From Siphonodentalium dalli (Eukaryota > Mollusca > Scaphopoda > Gadilida > Siphonodentaliidae), in NCBI GenBank assembly GCA_032622095.1, contig CP136068.1, positions 15,421,729 through 15,485,728 on the forward strand: a DNA stretch of 64,000 nucleotides, written 5' to 3'. Shown here in pieces: positions 48,143-59,270 of the stretch. Every line of letters starts with the position of its first letter. The stretch's first letter is position 1. The position numbers were made by a program, and so were the translations under genes. The notes beneath the pieces are model-generated. The model had not been told where the DNA came from. It ran no database searches and was given only the letters and a program-made list of their open reading frames with translations.

Positions 48143-49202
48143 CGAGAGGCCGATCATGATCGGCAGATGTTTAACCCATACTTTGGCGATAGCGATTAGC
48201 TATTTTCATAAATCCTGACACCAACATTGTCAACAATTCACATCTTACTATTAAAGGTACTCAATCCGATTAAGCACACCTCAGTTACTATTTATTTGGC
48301 TTCGGCGGTAAAAAATATTTGATTCAAATCGAGGAACCCATTCATCAAAGCTCAGAGTGAGCAGATATCAATTTTTTAAATCTATTATTTTTAACCACCT
48401 GGAATATTCAGGGGCCCAGTAAAAGTCGATGAGAAGACCAAATAGCAGATTAAGATGGATAACTCTGAAATCAAGTGGCTTTTTTGTGTCAGATATATGA
48501 CAAACCAGCAAAATTTCATTGTACAAAATGTTGATAAATAACAGGTTTTGGGCAATTTTATACTATAGTGGACTGTGGTTAGCATTATTTTTGGGCAATT
48601 AATCGATTCTGATAACTGAAGCGGCATTTCAAAAAAAATATTGTTGTTGGAATCTGATGAAATGGGGACCATCAAATCGGATTTAGTACCTTTAAGTTCA
48701 CAAGTGGCATAAGACTTATTGGGCACCTTCCATATGAACATGGATATGGCATTTGATTTCAACCTATTAGGTCACTTTAATAAACCTACATATCAAATAT
48801 GAACACAATCAGACTAAAATTACTTCGGTTATAGCATCAGATTTTTTTTTTTTATTTTTTTTTCGAAAAAAGGGTCATAACTCCTTTAAAATAAATCGGA
48901 TCAAACCCATATTCGAATTCGATCTGTATTTTGGGCTGTGAAACCAAACAGATAAAAAAAAGGGCCATAACTCTGTAACAAAAACTTGGATCAAACCCAA
49001 ATAAGAACTCGATCTGTACATTGGGCTGAGAAACCCATATACAAAATTTGGTTCTGATCGGATAGAAAATATTTGAGTTATTACATTACACGTGAAGTGT
49101 CTACGGACGGACAGCTAGACAGACAGACGGACGGACAAACGACAAGTGGTCAATCCGGACGTCGACACTATGTGTACCATACTATGGTATGAGTACACAT
49201 AA
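48143..49202 (+). mobile_element. Helitron-like tandem-core element, second copy of the 11949 family
   Basis: Left end ACGAGAGGCCGATCATGATC, two GGGTCATAACTC/GGGCCATAACTC cores (48880-49080), a GACAGACAGACGGACGG tract and right end CATACTATGGTATGAGTACA match the 11949-13989 element. It contains a nested TTAA-flanked MITE. Confidence 0.72.
48255..48691. mobile_element. piggyBac-like MITE with TTAA target duplication
   Basis: Ends AGGTACTCAATCCGATT and AATCGGATTTAGTACCT are each bordered by TTAA (48251-48254 and 48692-48695), the piggyBac signature. 437 bp, non-coding. A partly similar sequence occurs at 38572-38760. Confidence 0.8.
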
Positions 49203-49885
49203 AAAGCAATTTTAGTGTTATACTGCGGTTTTTTGTATCCAATAAAAACAATTTAAGAGACATTTTGGGTTACTGTTAGCATGAAACAAAGAACAGTCAG
49301 CATCAGCACAACTCCCCACCCCATTCAATTCATTCAAGCACTTATAATTATGTGGTAGACTGCAGACCCGGAGATGTTCCAATTCGACTGGACTGGTATT
49401 CACTACCAACTCGTGCAACAATATTAATCTTCCCGCGTTATGATTGATCTGGTCTCAATAAAATATTCATGTTGATTGATACGCATGAACCGATTAGCCC
49501 ATACACAACTCGCTTGTGATTAACAATGGTACACTGGAATCTAATGGTTGGCTGCAGGCTGACTTGGATAAACAAAGTATAGGGCGAACGTGAAACCGGC
49601 CGCTATATTGGGTGTGTAACAGCTGTACCAAGGTGTACCAGTGTTAAGCCAAGGTACGGCAAATGGATATATAGTTTTCGATGCTCACGTTTCGTGCCAT
49701 ATATAGCTGCTGATACGGTGCAAATAATCAACGTTTGACTCACCTCCGGGTGAAAGCGGGACAATATCTGCATGCATGCATGCAACATTTTCAAGGTTCA
49801 AATGAGTCATGCCCATTAAATCTTGAATAACATTCTGTATTGGATCATGTTAATGAATGCTGGACATGTATTATAATATACTCAC

Positions 49886-50218
49886 CTAACACTGTAACTG
49901 TACTAGTACCCAACAACCTCATACTGTCTTCATTCTTTTTCACAGTCACAGTATACACCCCGCTGTCTGCTTGCACAGTCTTCACTAGTTTTATAGTAGC
50001 ACTGCCACTCTGTGTACTCCCAACAAATTTGATCTTGCCCACAACATGATCGTAGATGGTAGGTACCACATTGCTATTTTCAGTGAAAATATTTACGACT
50101 TGTTTTCCATCTTTCCACCAACTACCTCTCATCGTTGTGCCAGAGAAAGTCCAATCAAGTGAGTAATTGGAACCACTACAGATCGTCACATTGAGAGGAG
50201 GAGATGTACTCCAAGCAG
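49886..50218 (-). CDS. Exon 2: Ig V-like domain
   Basis: The minus strand has an acceptor (TTTTATTGCAG) at 50219-50220 and a perfect GTGAGT donor at 49885. They bound 333 bp, exactly 111 codons, with phase 1 at both ends. This is the classic one-exon Ig domain layout. The translation shows a B-strand cysteine (NVTICSG), the C-strand tryptophan region (GSWWKDGKQV), and an E-F segment ending in ADSGVYTVTV, which matches the D-x-G-x-Y signature. The usual second cysteine two residues after the Tyr is absent (Val or Thr occupies that region), so no canonical intradomain disulfide is expected. NVT and NYS are potential N-glycosylation sites. The domain should be extracellular. The closest relatives cannot be named without a search. 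Confidence 0.88.
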
Positions 50219-50767
50219 CTGCAATAAAACACAAAGTAACCTTGTGTTAACTAGTATAATAATAGTAGTACATCCCTTGATTAGGACATGTTACTGTTTA
50301 GCCTAGTACAATATATATACATGCATATAAAAGATGCAACAGCCTCATTTTGCTGAAGACAACAGGTATTTTTTTTTTGCTGCAAATTGCAGTGAATCAT
50401 CCGAAATTCACGCAGTTCATTATGAACAAATCTATATTCATGTATACATGTACATGCACGACTTAAATACCGTTATTGTTCAATGAAAAGTCGCAAAATA
50501 TGATAACTTGAAAAACAATGAGGTTTGTTGACATTTTTCGCTCTACATACTGTTACAGTAGTGTCTACAAATGATATGCATGCCTATCGATCAGGTGTCC
50601 CATTGCAGCTAACGCAACATCGCAGGTTCACAAACAATCTAACATGAATGCAATTTCTGGCTCAATATCTGGGAAATGCTCTTGGAAACTGTAGAAAACA
50701 TAGGGTAGGTAAGTTGACAATTGTTATTTCTGCTGCAACGAATCTTACTCGCAATGCTTAAGCGCAA

Positions 50768-50915
50768 TGAAAGTGTCAATGACACTGTAGCTCAACTTGG
50801 AAAGGGAATAATTTCATGTGTTACAGTCAATGGAGTGATTAGGAATGTGTTAAGTTGAAAGGCCTAGTTTAATATGCAAAGAGTAAAATCCAAGATGGCC
50901 ACTGTCAGCATGTTT
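50768..50915 (+). mobile_element. Truncated Pearl-like copy
   Basis: Left end GTGTCAATGACACTGTAGCT and CAACTTGG plus one partial core (GTAAAATCCAAGATGGCCAC); no right end. Lies in the intron just before the Ig exon in transcription order. Confidence 0.65.
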
Positions 50916-51378
50916 TTTTGGTGTATGACCAGGGGAGGTATTAAAAAATTTGCAGGAAGGTACAGGGGGGGGGGGGTCGGAAAAATATTACAGATACAAG
51001 GACCGGAAGGGTGGGTTTCCCCAAACCCGGAATGCAGATTTTTTCTGATGTCATGCAATTTTTTTCCAAAATCATTTCTAAGACAAATTACAGCTTCAAA
51101 ATGAATTGAAACAATCAGATTCATATAGTAGTGCATGCAATATAGCCTTATACAAGTGAGGGGGGCTCTATATTTTAATTTTGTGTCCACAATGTCTCCC
51201 TTTAACAGTTGAAACCATGAGGTGGGTCCGGTTTTGGTCGAGGAAAAAAATTGCAATGAAAAAAAAATCCATTCTCATCTTTTCTCATAGTTTATCATGG
51301 CTTTTTTAACTTATATTACATAGAGGATACATGCGTGTTATGAGTGAATACCGGAAGTATCTCATGAGTGGTCAAAGA

Positions 51379-51436
51379 GAGATACTGGAATCATCACAAG
51401 TGGCCTTTAGGCCACGAGTGATGATTCCAGTATCTC
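51379..51436. repeat. 27 bp-arm hairpin
   Basis: GAGATACTGGAATCATCAC with GTGGCC, loop TTTA, then GGCCACGAGTGATGATTCC and AGTATCTC. The arms are nearly perfect. Confidence 0.85.
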
Positions 51437-52059
51437 ACTGTGACCACGTTTTCTTTTTATTATATGCGCTATTTACTAAAATAGATCGAGGAATTAATTC
51501 AAAATCGAACTGATTCTGATTCATATCGGCAATACAATTTCTGCACAACAAACATGGTTCAATAAAATACTGTCGATAACTCAGAATACACATGCGTCAA
51601 ATGTGCGTAATATATCGGATAACTTTATTTCAAATATACCAACTTACTTGCTTGTGTACTATTAGCAATGTGGCCAGCTGTCAAAAAGCCGAAAAAACGT
51701 TGGCCTCATTTGTTTATATTAATGATATCAGTCAATTAAGATATTGAATAAACGATAAATACAGTGACCATTAAAAGGCTCCAGATTCAATCTCGGAGCA
51801 TCAAATTAAAAAAAAATTCCGGGGAAAACCCCCCGACCCCCTCCCGTACTCTCCCCCCTCAGGCCTTCGGGGGATGCCTTCATTATCTCCTGCTGGGATA
51901 CTATTCGCCTCGACATTTTGTAGGAGAGCTACTTGCCTAGAATGATTTTAAGGGGAGCTCCTCATTGCTCACCAGTGATTTCCCACATGGAGAGGACTGG
52001 AACTGTGTTTATTTAATCAAATTGATGGTGTTTTTCTCCGGTGGAGCTATAGTCATCAC

Positions 52060-53900
52060 TCCTCGTCCGTCCTGGGACACCAGGGACAGAGATGCTGGGA
52101 AAACTTGGAAAATATTACGTCACAAACATGGCGGCATCGAGAATGCACTTATTTCCGAAAACACACGAGCGCTGCCGGCATCACTTGGAAGATCTGCTGA
52201 TGAGAAACATTTTACCGGAACAGCGAAACGATATAAATTTTACGCAAAAATATAACTAACAAAACGCGTTTTTAGCGCTATATATCACTTGGAAGATCTG
52301 CTGATGAGAAAATTTTTACCGGAACAGCGAAACGATATAAATTTTACGCAAAAATATAACTAACAAAACGCGTTTTTAGCGCTACCGTATATCGACGAGT
52401 TAGCTCGGGAATTAGTTTGCATATGCATGTTTTGAAACCCCTTTTCTCGAATTCCGTATAAATAAATTTTAGGGTTCGAATGAGCCATGTCCGTTTAAGC
52501 GCAAATATTTGCGCTTAAGCGCAAATATTTGTGCTTAAGCGCAAATAACCTCTATCATTTGCGCTTAAGCGCAAATATTTGTGCTTAAGCGTAAATCATT
52601 TGCTCTTAAGTGCAAATCATTTGCGCTTAAGCACAAACCATTTACGCTTAAGCGCAAATGATTTGTGCTTAAGTGCAAATAAAAATTAATATTCATTGAA
52701 TTTATCTTAAATGGCACAGGCCTAAACACATCACTCAAGTCTATATAGGCCCACCATATGAGGGAAGCAATCCCCCAGTAACCCCTAGATCCCTTTTATT
52801 ACATGGAAATGGTATAGATCTGTGCAGGATATGTCTCATTTATAAAATATACTTGATCTCTGTGATGGAGACACACATTCTTGGGGACAGGGATGCTGAT
52901 AATATGAAAATAGGGTTTTTACCCCCTATTTCAAGTCAATAAGTACACCATATGATGGAAGCAAGCCCCCGGTAACCCCTAATTCCCTTTTTATGGACAT
53001 GGAAATGGTATATATCTGTGCAGGAGATATCCCTTTAATAAAATATACTAGAGCTCTGGGAGTGAGACACCAATTCCTGGGACACCAGGGACAGAGATGC
53101 TGGGAAAACTTGGAAAATATTACGTCACAAACATGGCGGCATCGAGAATGCACTTATTTCCGAAAACACACGAGCGCTGCCGGCATCACTTGGAAGATCT
53201 GTTGATGAGAAAAATTTTACCGGAACAGCGAAACGATATAAATTTTACGCAAAAATATAACTAACAAAACGAGTTTTTAGCGCTATATCGACGAATTAGC
53301 TCGGGAATAGTTTGCATAATGCATGTTTTGAAACCCCTTTTCTCGAATTCCGTATACATAAATTTTAGGGTTTGAATGAGCCATGTCCATTTAAGCGCAA
53401 ATAACCTCTATCATTTGCGCTTAAGCGCAAATATTTGCGCTTAAGCGTAAATCATTTGCTCTTAAGCGCAAATCATTTGCGCTTAAGCACAAACCATTTA
53501 CGCTTAAGCACAAATGATTTGCGCTTAAGCGCAAATAAAAATTAATATTCATTGAATTTATCTTAAATGGCACAGGCCTAAACACATAATTCAAGTCTAT
53601 ATAGGCCCACCATATGAGGGAAGCAATCCCCCAGTAACCCCTAGATCCCTTTTATGACATGGAAATGGCATAGATCTGTGCAGGATACCGGTATGTCTCA
53701 TTTATAAAATATACTTGATCTCTGTGATGGAGACACACATTCTTGGGGACAGGGATGCTGATAATATGAAAATAGGGTTTATTCCCCCTATTTCAAGTCA
53801 ATAAGTACACCATATGATGGAAGCAAGCCCCCGGTAACCCCTAATTCCCTTTTTATGGCCATGGAAATGGTATATATCTGTGCAGGAGATATCCCTCTGG
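52060..53900 (+). repeat. About 1 kb tandem duplication with GCGCTTAAGCGC palindrome clusters
   Basis: A segment with GGACACCAGGGACAGAGATG, CACAAACATGGCGGCATCGA and GCGAAACGATATAAATTTTA occurs at 52071-52275 and 53080-53290. A partial 105 bp extra copy lies at 52285-52385. Each copy is followed by a cluster of TTTGCGCTTAAGCGCAAA palindromes (52495-52680 and 53393-53540) and a common downstream block ending near 53040 and 53895. The open frame at 51965-52255 runs into this repeat and has no domain I recognise. Confidence 0.8.
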
Positions 53901-54080
53901 GGTCACTATGAATACCGAACACAACCGAACATAACCGAACACAACCGAAAATAAGTCCAAATAAGGGTTAAAAGACAGAAATATATGAAATAAAGTTTCT
54001 AATGATGTGTGTGTATATGTAAGCTACTAGTACATGTAGTGATATGTGAAGTTTGGTACAATTTGGACGATTAAAAGTTA

Positions 54081-55550
54081 CCGCTATACTTAAAGTAATT
54101 GACCACCAATAACGTGGTGTCACCCCGTTAATACCGCGGTACTATATACTGCAGTATCCTCCAATACCGCGGTACTGATACCGCTTGTTAATGCGAACAA
54201 GTATGTGGGAGTAAATACCTCCCCTCAAAGAGTTCCATGAAAATCACCGCGGTATTCAAAAAAATTAATGCGGTGCCCGTCTGCGCAAAACAACAACACG
54301 TGGGCCTTGGAAAGATGTCTGCTCAAGAAAGCTTAAAACTTGTCAATCCGACAGCGGCCTACGGGTCGAAAATCTGGCAGTATTACGGTTTTGGGACGTA
54401 CTGTACACAGTTGAAGAGGATGGAAAGCCATGCATTAAGACAGACAGAACTAAAACGATCTGCAAATTATTTTCGACGGCAACCTCTTACAAGACTGGTG
54501 TCACGACCAACATGCCGCACCATTTGAAACGACATAATTCCCAGCCAGCTGTTGTGATTATGTGATATATAAACAGATGAGTGAGAAACTTTTCAACTCT
54601 TTTACCGACTTCAGTATCAATATGTCATGTTGTACTGGTATTGTACGAGCATACTACATTACTACATACACAAACCAGTAGAACTAAACAATTATGAAAC
54701 TCCACAGTAATATTAGAAAAACTATCATTAAAACTCAACCTGAGAGTTGTGCAAATTTGGAGTGTTGAATAGCTACATTTATTTACTCGTAGGATAAAAT
54801 TTTGCGTATTGTGACACGCATCGTATCGTTTGCCCCGTATCGCGATACGTATTGTGACCAAGCGTATCGTTACAGGCCTAATCTCGAGCTGGGATCTTCA
54901 CGTTCCGATGAATAAATCATTAAGCAACAGGTATGAACAAAGAAGTACATTCCCCGCGTTATATTTTGACTTTATAAGGTTCCCTGTCAAAACTTACAAA
55001 AAGTTCCCGGGTTTTGTACTGGTGGAATATATGATCTCTACGGTCGATAGCATTTATTCATGACATGATCTAAACATAAGGTAATCAATTGCGTTCTGCA
55101 TCTAGCGATCACGCACCGTGTAGACAATGTATGCAGTGTCGATACAGATTACAAATATATGCGGCGATTAAATACCGCCACAGGTTGCGATCGAAGTGCC
55201 TAGGACCCGCTATACTTAAAGTAATTGACCACCAATAACGTGGTGTCACCCCGTTAATATGGCGGTACTATACCGCGGTATCCTCCAATACCGCGGTACT
55301 GATACCGCTTGTTAACGCGAACAAGTATGTGTGAGTAAATACCTCCCCTCAAAGAGTTCCATGAAAATCACCGCGGTATTCAACAAAATTAATGCGGTGC
55401 CCGCTAAAAGACCGCGGTATCATTATCGCCCAATACTGTAACTCCACCACCATGACCATCTCGATACCGCTACCGTTTATTACCGGTATCACCGCGGTCG
55501 TGACCGGGGTATCACCCTGTTTTTCTGGTCAATTACTTTGAGAATAGCGG
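54081..55550. mobile_element. hAT-related element with CCGCTATACTTAAAG ends
   Basis: Two direct copies of the left terminal region (54081-54290 and 55207-55400). The second is a complete 344 bp unit whose right end TGGTCAATTACTTTGAGAAT then AGCGG is inverted to CCGCTATACTTAAAGTAATT. Terminal zones are rich in ACCGCGGTA palindromes. A broken BED-finger frame lies between. This may be an autonomous-derived element with a MITE copy at its right side. Confidence 0.6.
54300..54570 (+). pseudogene. Broken BED zinc-finger (hAT transposase N-terminus)
   Basis: The frame at 54315-54420 reads AAYGSKIWQYYGFGTYCTQL, a typical W-x-Y-F/Y-G-F BED start. The zinc-binding half continues in another frame (about 54450-54540) with ICKLF and TTNMPHHLKRHN, the C-x2-C..H-x4-H half of a BED finger with the second Cys changed to Phe. 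At least one frameshift separates them. No catalytic core follows. Confidence 0.65.
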
Positions 55551-56046
55551 TAAGTTATTGGCAGTTTTTATAATAATTTTACGCTGTGCACTCTTGTGTT
55601 CGGCATGCATTCACCGTTAATATATTAGCTTACAGGTAATCAGTTGGCTGGGTATCACCAACACAGGATATTTTGTGTTATTGTCTCTTAATTTGTTACA
55701 ATTTTAAACACTCTTTCTCTAGTTTTGTTCTAAATGTGACCACCAAGCTATGATCAATGGGAATTTGTGATTCATCAAGTAATATAAAATATACAAATTC
55801 TCAGGTCTGCCTAATGCAATAGGAGGACCATTGACCATCATTAGGCGGAATGCGACATTATGCAGAGGAAATCCGGTTTGCCTATTTTTGCCTATACCAG
55901 TCACAACTAGTTATCTGGTGCTTTCATTGTTAACACCTCTCCTTGTTCAATCTTTTATCTATAAAATGATGTTCAATCTTTTGTCTATAAAATGATGTTC
56001 AATCTTTTGTCTATACTAATAAAATGATGGGATTGAATTTTTTTTT

Positions 56047-56343
56047 TTAAGAGCATTTCAGCCCCGATAATTTTGAGACATGTACATTATGTTGATATAT
56101 AGTTTCATCATCGTACGGTCGAAACATCCACAGCGGTCTTGCAAAAAGAAACTTTTCTGGTTTTAATCGCTGGTGACGTTGGTCTGCTGTCATATTTACC
56201 CATATACTATTGTTTACTTTTAATGATATTGCCTGATTCGATAATTGAAAATTTCCATGTAAAGCACCTCTAACGTCCCGTAATTGATCGTCAACTATTT
56301 CTGATAAATTTCTGTTAAGTCGGTCAGTCGCAACGTTTTCCAC
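56047..56343 (-). other. Unrecognised 98-codon open frame
   Basis: An ATG-started frame with balanced composition, including SEIVDDQLRDVRGALHGNFQ and RPLWMFRPYDDETIYQHNVH. It lies inside the 4.8 kb TIR element just left of a tandem TTCAATCTTTTGTCTATA repeat. It could be part of the element's own protein. I cannot assign a family. Confidence 0.3.
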
Positions 56344-56799
56344 TCATTTTCCAAGTTGATAATATGGTTTAAACTCTCACAATTATTATTGGTCCAAAGT
56401 TTGGAAATTACATTATTTTGTTCACGAGCCTCGAAGACTTTGGACCTTTAATAATCTCAGCATGAAAGACTCAATATATATATACTTTTATTTTTCGTCA
56501 TGATGTCAGCTTCGACCTCCTCGTAAACGAACTTACTATCTATTGTGAGGAGGCCTTTCTCACTATGAAATATCATACCCACTAATCATCACCCATATAT
56601 TGTTTATTCAACTATTTTGGTTTCTATGAAACCTGTGAAACCTTGCTAGAATATCACTGTCAAAAAATCCATGAAATCTTTTCGGTAAACCAGAGTAATC
56701 CGCGATCGCGCATGGGTAATTTATCAGCAACAAAGGCTCTACTGCACAGTGCGGGGAAATTAATTATCACCTATCGCTGATGCCTTAATCATCCATTAT

Positions 56800-57845
56800 T
56801 TCGACTTGTGTTCGATATTCATAGAAATCCTCACCGAACTCTTGCTTGCGTGCCGACTTCACATACCACTAACTTACATATACATACCCTGCTGGACAAA
56901 AAAAGTGTCCACTTAACTGCGGTGCGGTTAGCATTGCCACCGCGGCCGAAATGCAACTACACCGCGGCTCCACCGGCTAACTACAGTTGGGCCGTGGTGT
57001 AATTGCCATTCAGCATGGTATATTTGCCACGGTGTACTTTCATCAAACTGAAAAAAGACAATACAAACCAGAAATCTAACCACGGTGTACATGCCATTCG
57101 ACCGTGAGGGTAGTTGCCTTTCGGCCGCAATGAACTTGCCGTTTGGCCGCAGTGTACTTGCCGTTCGGCCGCGGTGCTCAACTGCAGTTACAAACTCTGA
57201 CACCGCAGCTGAATGGCAAATACACCGATGTGCCAATGGACACTTGTTTTGTCCAGCGGAGTACACATTATAAACTTTATTTCATATATTTCCCTTTTAT
57301 ACTTGTGTTCGGTCTTCACAGAGTTAGCCGCCATCTTGCCGAACTCTGGTTTACGTGCCAACAGCTAATATTGTACATACACCTACAAATAACTAAACTT
57401 TCAATAGGCCAAATTGCATCAAACTTCACATATCACTAACTTACATATGAATACACATTTTAATAGTACAAACTTTATTTTATATATTTCCCTTATATAC
57501 GCCTTATTTGAACTTGTGTTCGGTATTCATCGAGTTAGCCGCCATCTTGACGAACTCTGGTTTACATGCCGACAGCTAATATTGTACATAAACCTACAAA
57601 TAACATAACTTTTAATCGGCCAAATTGCATCAAACTTCACTTATCACTAACTTACATATACATATGATACACATGATTATAAATTTTATTTCATATATTT
57701 CCCTTATATACATGTACGCTTTATTTGAACTTGTGTTCGGACTCTGTCTTATGCGTCGACGGTGTAAAATTACATAAAACTTTCATTAACTTAACTTTTA
57801 ATCGACCAAATTGCACCAAACTTCACATATCACTAGCTTACCTAA
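56800..57845 (+). repeat. About 210-230 bp tandem repeat derived from element termini
   Basis: Four diverged units share TTGTGTTCGGTATTCATCGA, GAGTTAGCCGCCATCTTG, GCCAAATTGCATCAAACTTC and ATCACTAACTTACATAT. The first is split by the 56892-57256 MITE. The unit start resembles the terminal repeat of the host 4.8 kb element. Confidence 0.7.
56892..57256. mobile_element. GC-rich MITE, 365 bp
   Basis: Inverted ends CTGGACAAAAAAAGTGTCCA and TGGACACTTGTTTTGTCCAG. The interior is made of repeated GGCCGCGGTG/ACCGCGGCC motifs in both orientations, with a base composition unlike the AT-rich host. It splits one unit of the surrounding 57 kb tandem repeat. Confidence 0.78.
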
Positions 57846-59176
57846 CAAAAACGGGACATCTGATCTGATACATTTTTCACTGTTCTAGTTGTAATAAATA
57901 AATTTTGGTTGGGTTATTACAAGGGCTAAAACAGAATTAAAAACACAATTTTTTTTTTATTTATATGATAATTTATTAATTTATTAATTAGATCCTGTAC
58001 AAACGAAAAACTTACCCATCTTAAAATCGAAAATTTATCGGAGAATTGATCATTTTTCACCCGCATCCTACCGGTACCTTAAATTAATCATTCAATGATA
58101 ACAAAACATTAAATTGTTACTCTTAGTCTTGGGTACCTTTTTTCAAACATCTCTAAAGTCAATTGTTTGTCATTATCGAAAATATTCTGAGGTGCATCCA
58201 TTAATTATTCTTGACAATCATGAAAAGTTCAACAAGTGATTTCGACGAACTCTGCGTGCTCAACTTTTGAACTTCGCCACGGCTATGCCAATTTTAAACA
58301 GCTCATCAAAAACATCGAATGAAAAACAGAATAATCATATATATATAATGAACAACTGCGATTTAGGCCCTACCACTAAAACTGACAAAGGAAAAATGTG
58401 CTTCACTCCTTCAGATTAAATATAGTTCCCACACCAGACGACGGAAGTTTGACAAAACGGCATTATAACTTCCCAGAATTCAACACCAAAACGAAATATA
58501 AATCGGGATATGCTCTAGAATTGTTATAATTGCGAAAATGACACGATGCTTATACTTACATACATACACACACATCATTATAAACTTGATTTCATGTATT
58601 TCCGTCTTTTAACCCTTATTTGGACTTGTTTTCGGTTGTGTTCGGTTATGTTCGGTTGTGTCCGGTATTCATAGTGACCGGAGCTCTGGGAGTGAGACAC
58701 CAATTCCTGGGACACCAGGGACAGAGATGCTGATATGCATATGGAAACATGTTTTTTCTTCAATTTCGAGTCTGTATTGCAGCCCTCATAATTGGCTACG
58801 ACAATCGGCAATCCCGAAGCCATTTGCTGAAGCAAACTGGGCCACGGTTAAGGGTTGCCGTAGCAGATTGCTGAAGCCAAAAAATCTGAATTAAAAGGGC
58901 TGGTGTGACGGTGTAATTTAGCCCTAGTTTATATACAACTAATACAAGTTAATACTGACAACTAGCAGCTAACATATTCATCCATATCACCGGTATTTAC
59001 GACATCCCGTTTATGGGGATATTACTATGGCCTATGCCCAGGCTATGGGCCCATCACAATTTACTATAAGATGGACTCAATCATTCACAATCAGACTCAT
59101 TCAGAGGGAAGTAAGGGAGTGTTAAGTAGGTATTTGCGCTTAAGCAAATAATTGATAGACACATATTTGAATTTAC

Positions 59177-59270
59177 CTGTGCATGTAGCAAGTACATTTA
59201 ACAATAGTAGCAGTGAAAGAGTTTGAAAACACATTTTGTGGAAACGAATTGTTGTTGGCTTCATAATCAT
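59177..59270 (-). CDS. Exon 1: start codon and signal peptide of the Ig receptor
   Basis: Reading the minus strand, two in-frame ATGs (59270 and 59264) follow an in-frame TGA. They open a 31-codon exon. After a basic and polar N-terminus it has a strongly hydrophobic core (TLSLLLLLNVLATCT), typical of a secretory signal peptide. It ends at a GTAAAT donor with one base of the next codon, so it is phase 1. Joined to the Ig exon, the split codon becomes GCT (Ala), placing a plausible cleavage region just before the Ig domain. Which ATG is used, and the promoter further right, cannot be decided from sequence. No TATA box was identified with confidence. Confidence 0.68.

Larger units (their letters stand above)
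53901..58679. mobile_element. 4.8 kb TIR element with CCGAACACAACCGAACA ends
   Basis: About 110 bp inverted termini begin GGTCACTATGAATACCGAAC and end GTTCGGTTGTGTCCGGTATT then CATAGTGACC. Inside are copies of the end sequence fused to a repeat (ACTTGTGTTCGGTATTCATC, at 56808, 57300, 57515 and 57727), hAT/BED fragments, and a small MITE. It is inserted in the third copy of the duplicated segment seen at 52.1-53.9 kb, which resumes at 58680. Superfamily unknown. Confidence 0.7.
2763..59270 (-). other. Split gene: small Ig-domain cell-surface receptor (gene model)
   Basis: This is a minus-strand gene model assembled from ten candidate exons. In order they encode a signal peptide, an Ig V-like domain, two short stalk exons, one of three transmembrane exons, and cytoplasmic exons. 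Junctions from the signal exon through the exon ending at 8530 are phase 1, the usual phase of Ig-superfamily exons. The final two proposed exons run phase 1-to-2 and then 2-to-1. Using one 93 bp membrane exon gives about 757 coding bases, or roughly 252 residues, ending in phase 1, so at least one more 3' exon is needed. A possible terminal exon starts at position 49 (acceptor at 51-50) and would add two residues before a TAG at 44-42, but this is weak. The expected product is a type I membrane protein. Ligand and function are unknown. Introns are large and full of transposons, which fits a real host gene in an expanded genome. Confidence 0.65.

Noticed and set aside
52170-52215. Second hammerhead-like text CTGATGAGAAAC
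   Set aside because: There is no stem II between the core boxes, and the related copies at 52300 and 53200 do not keep GAAAC.
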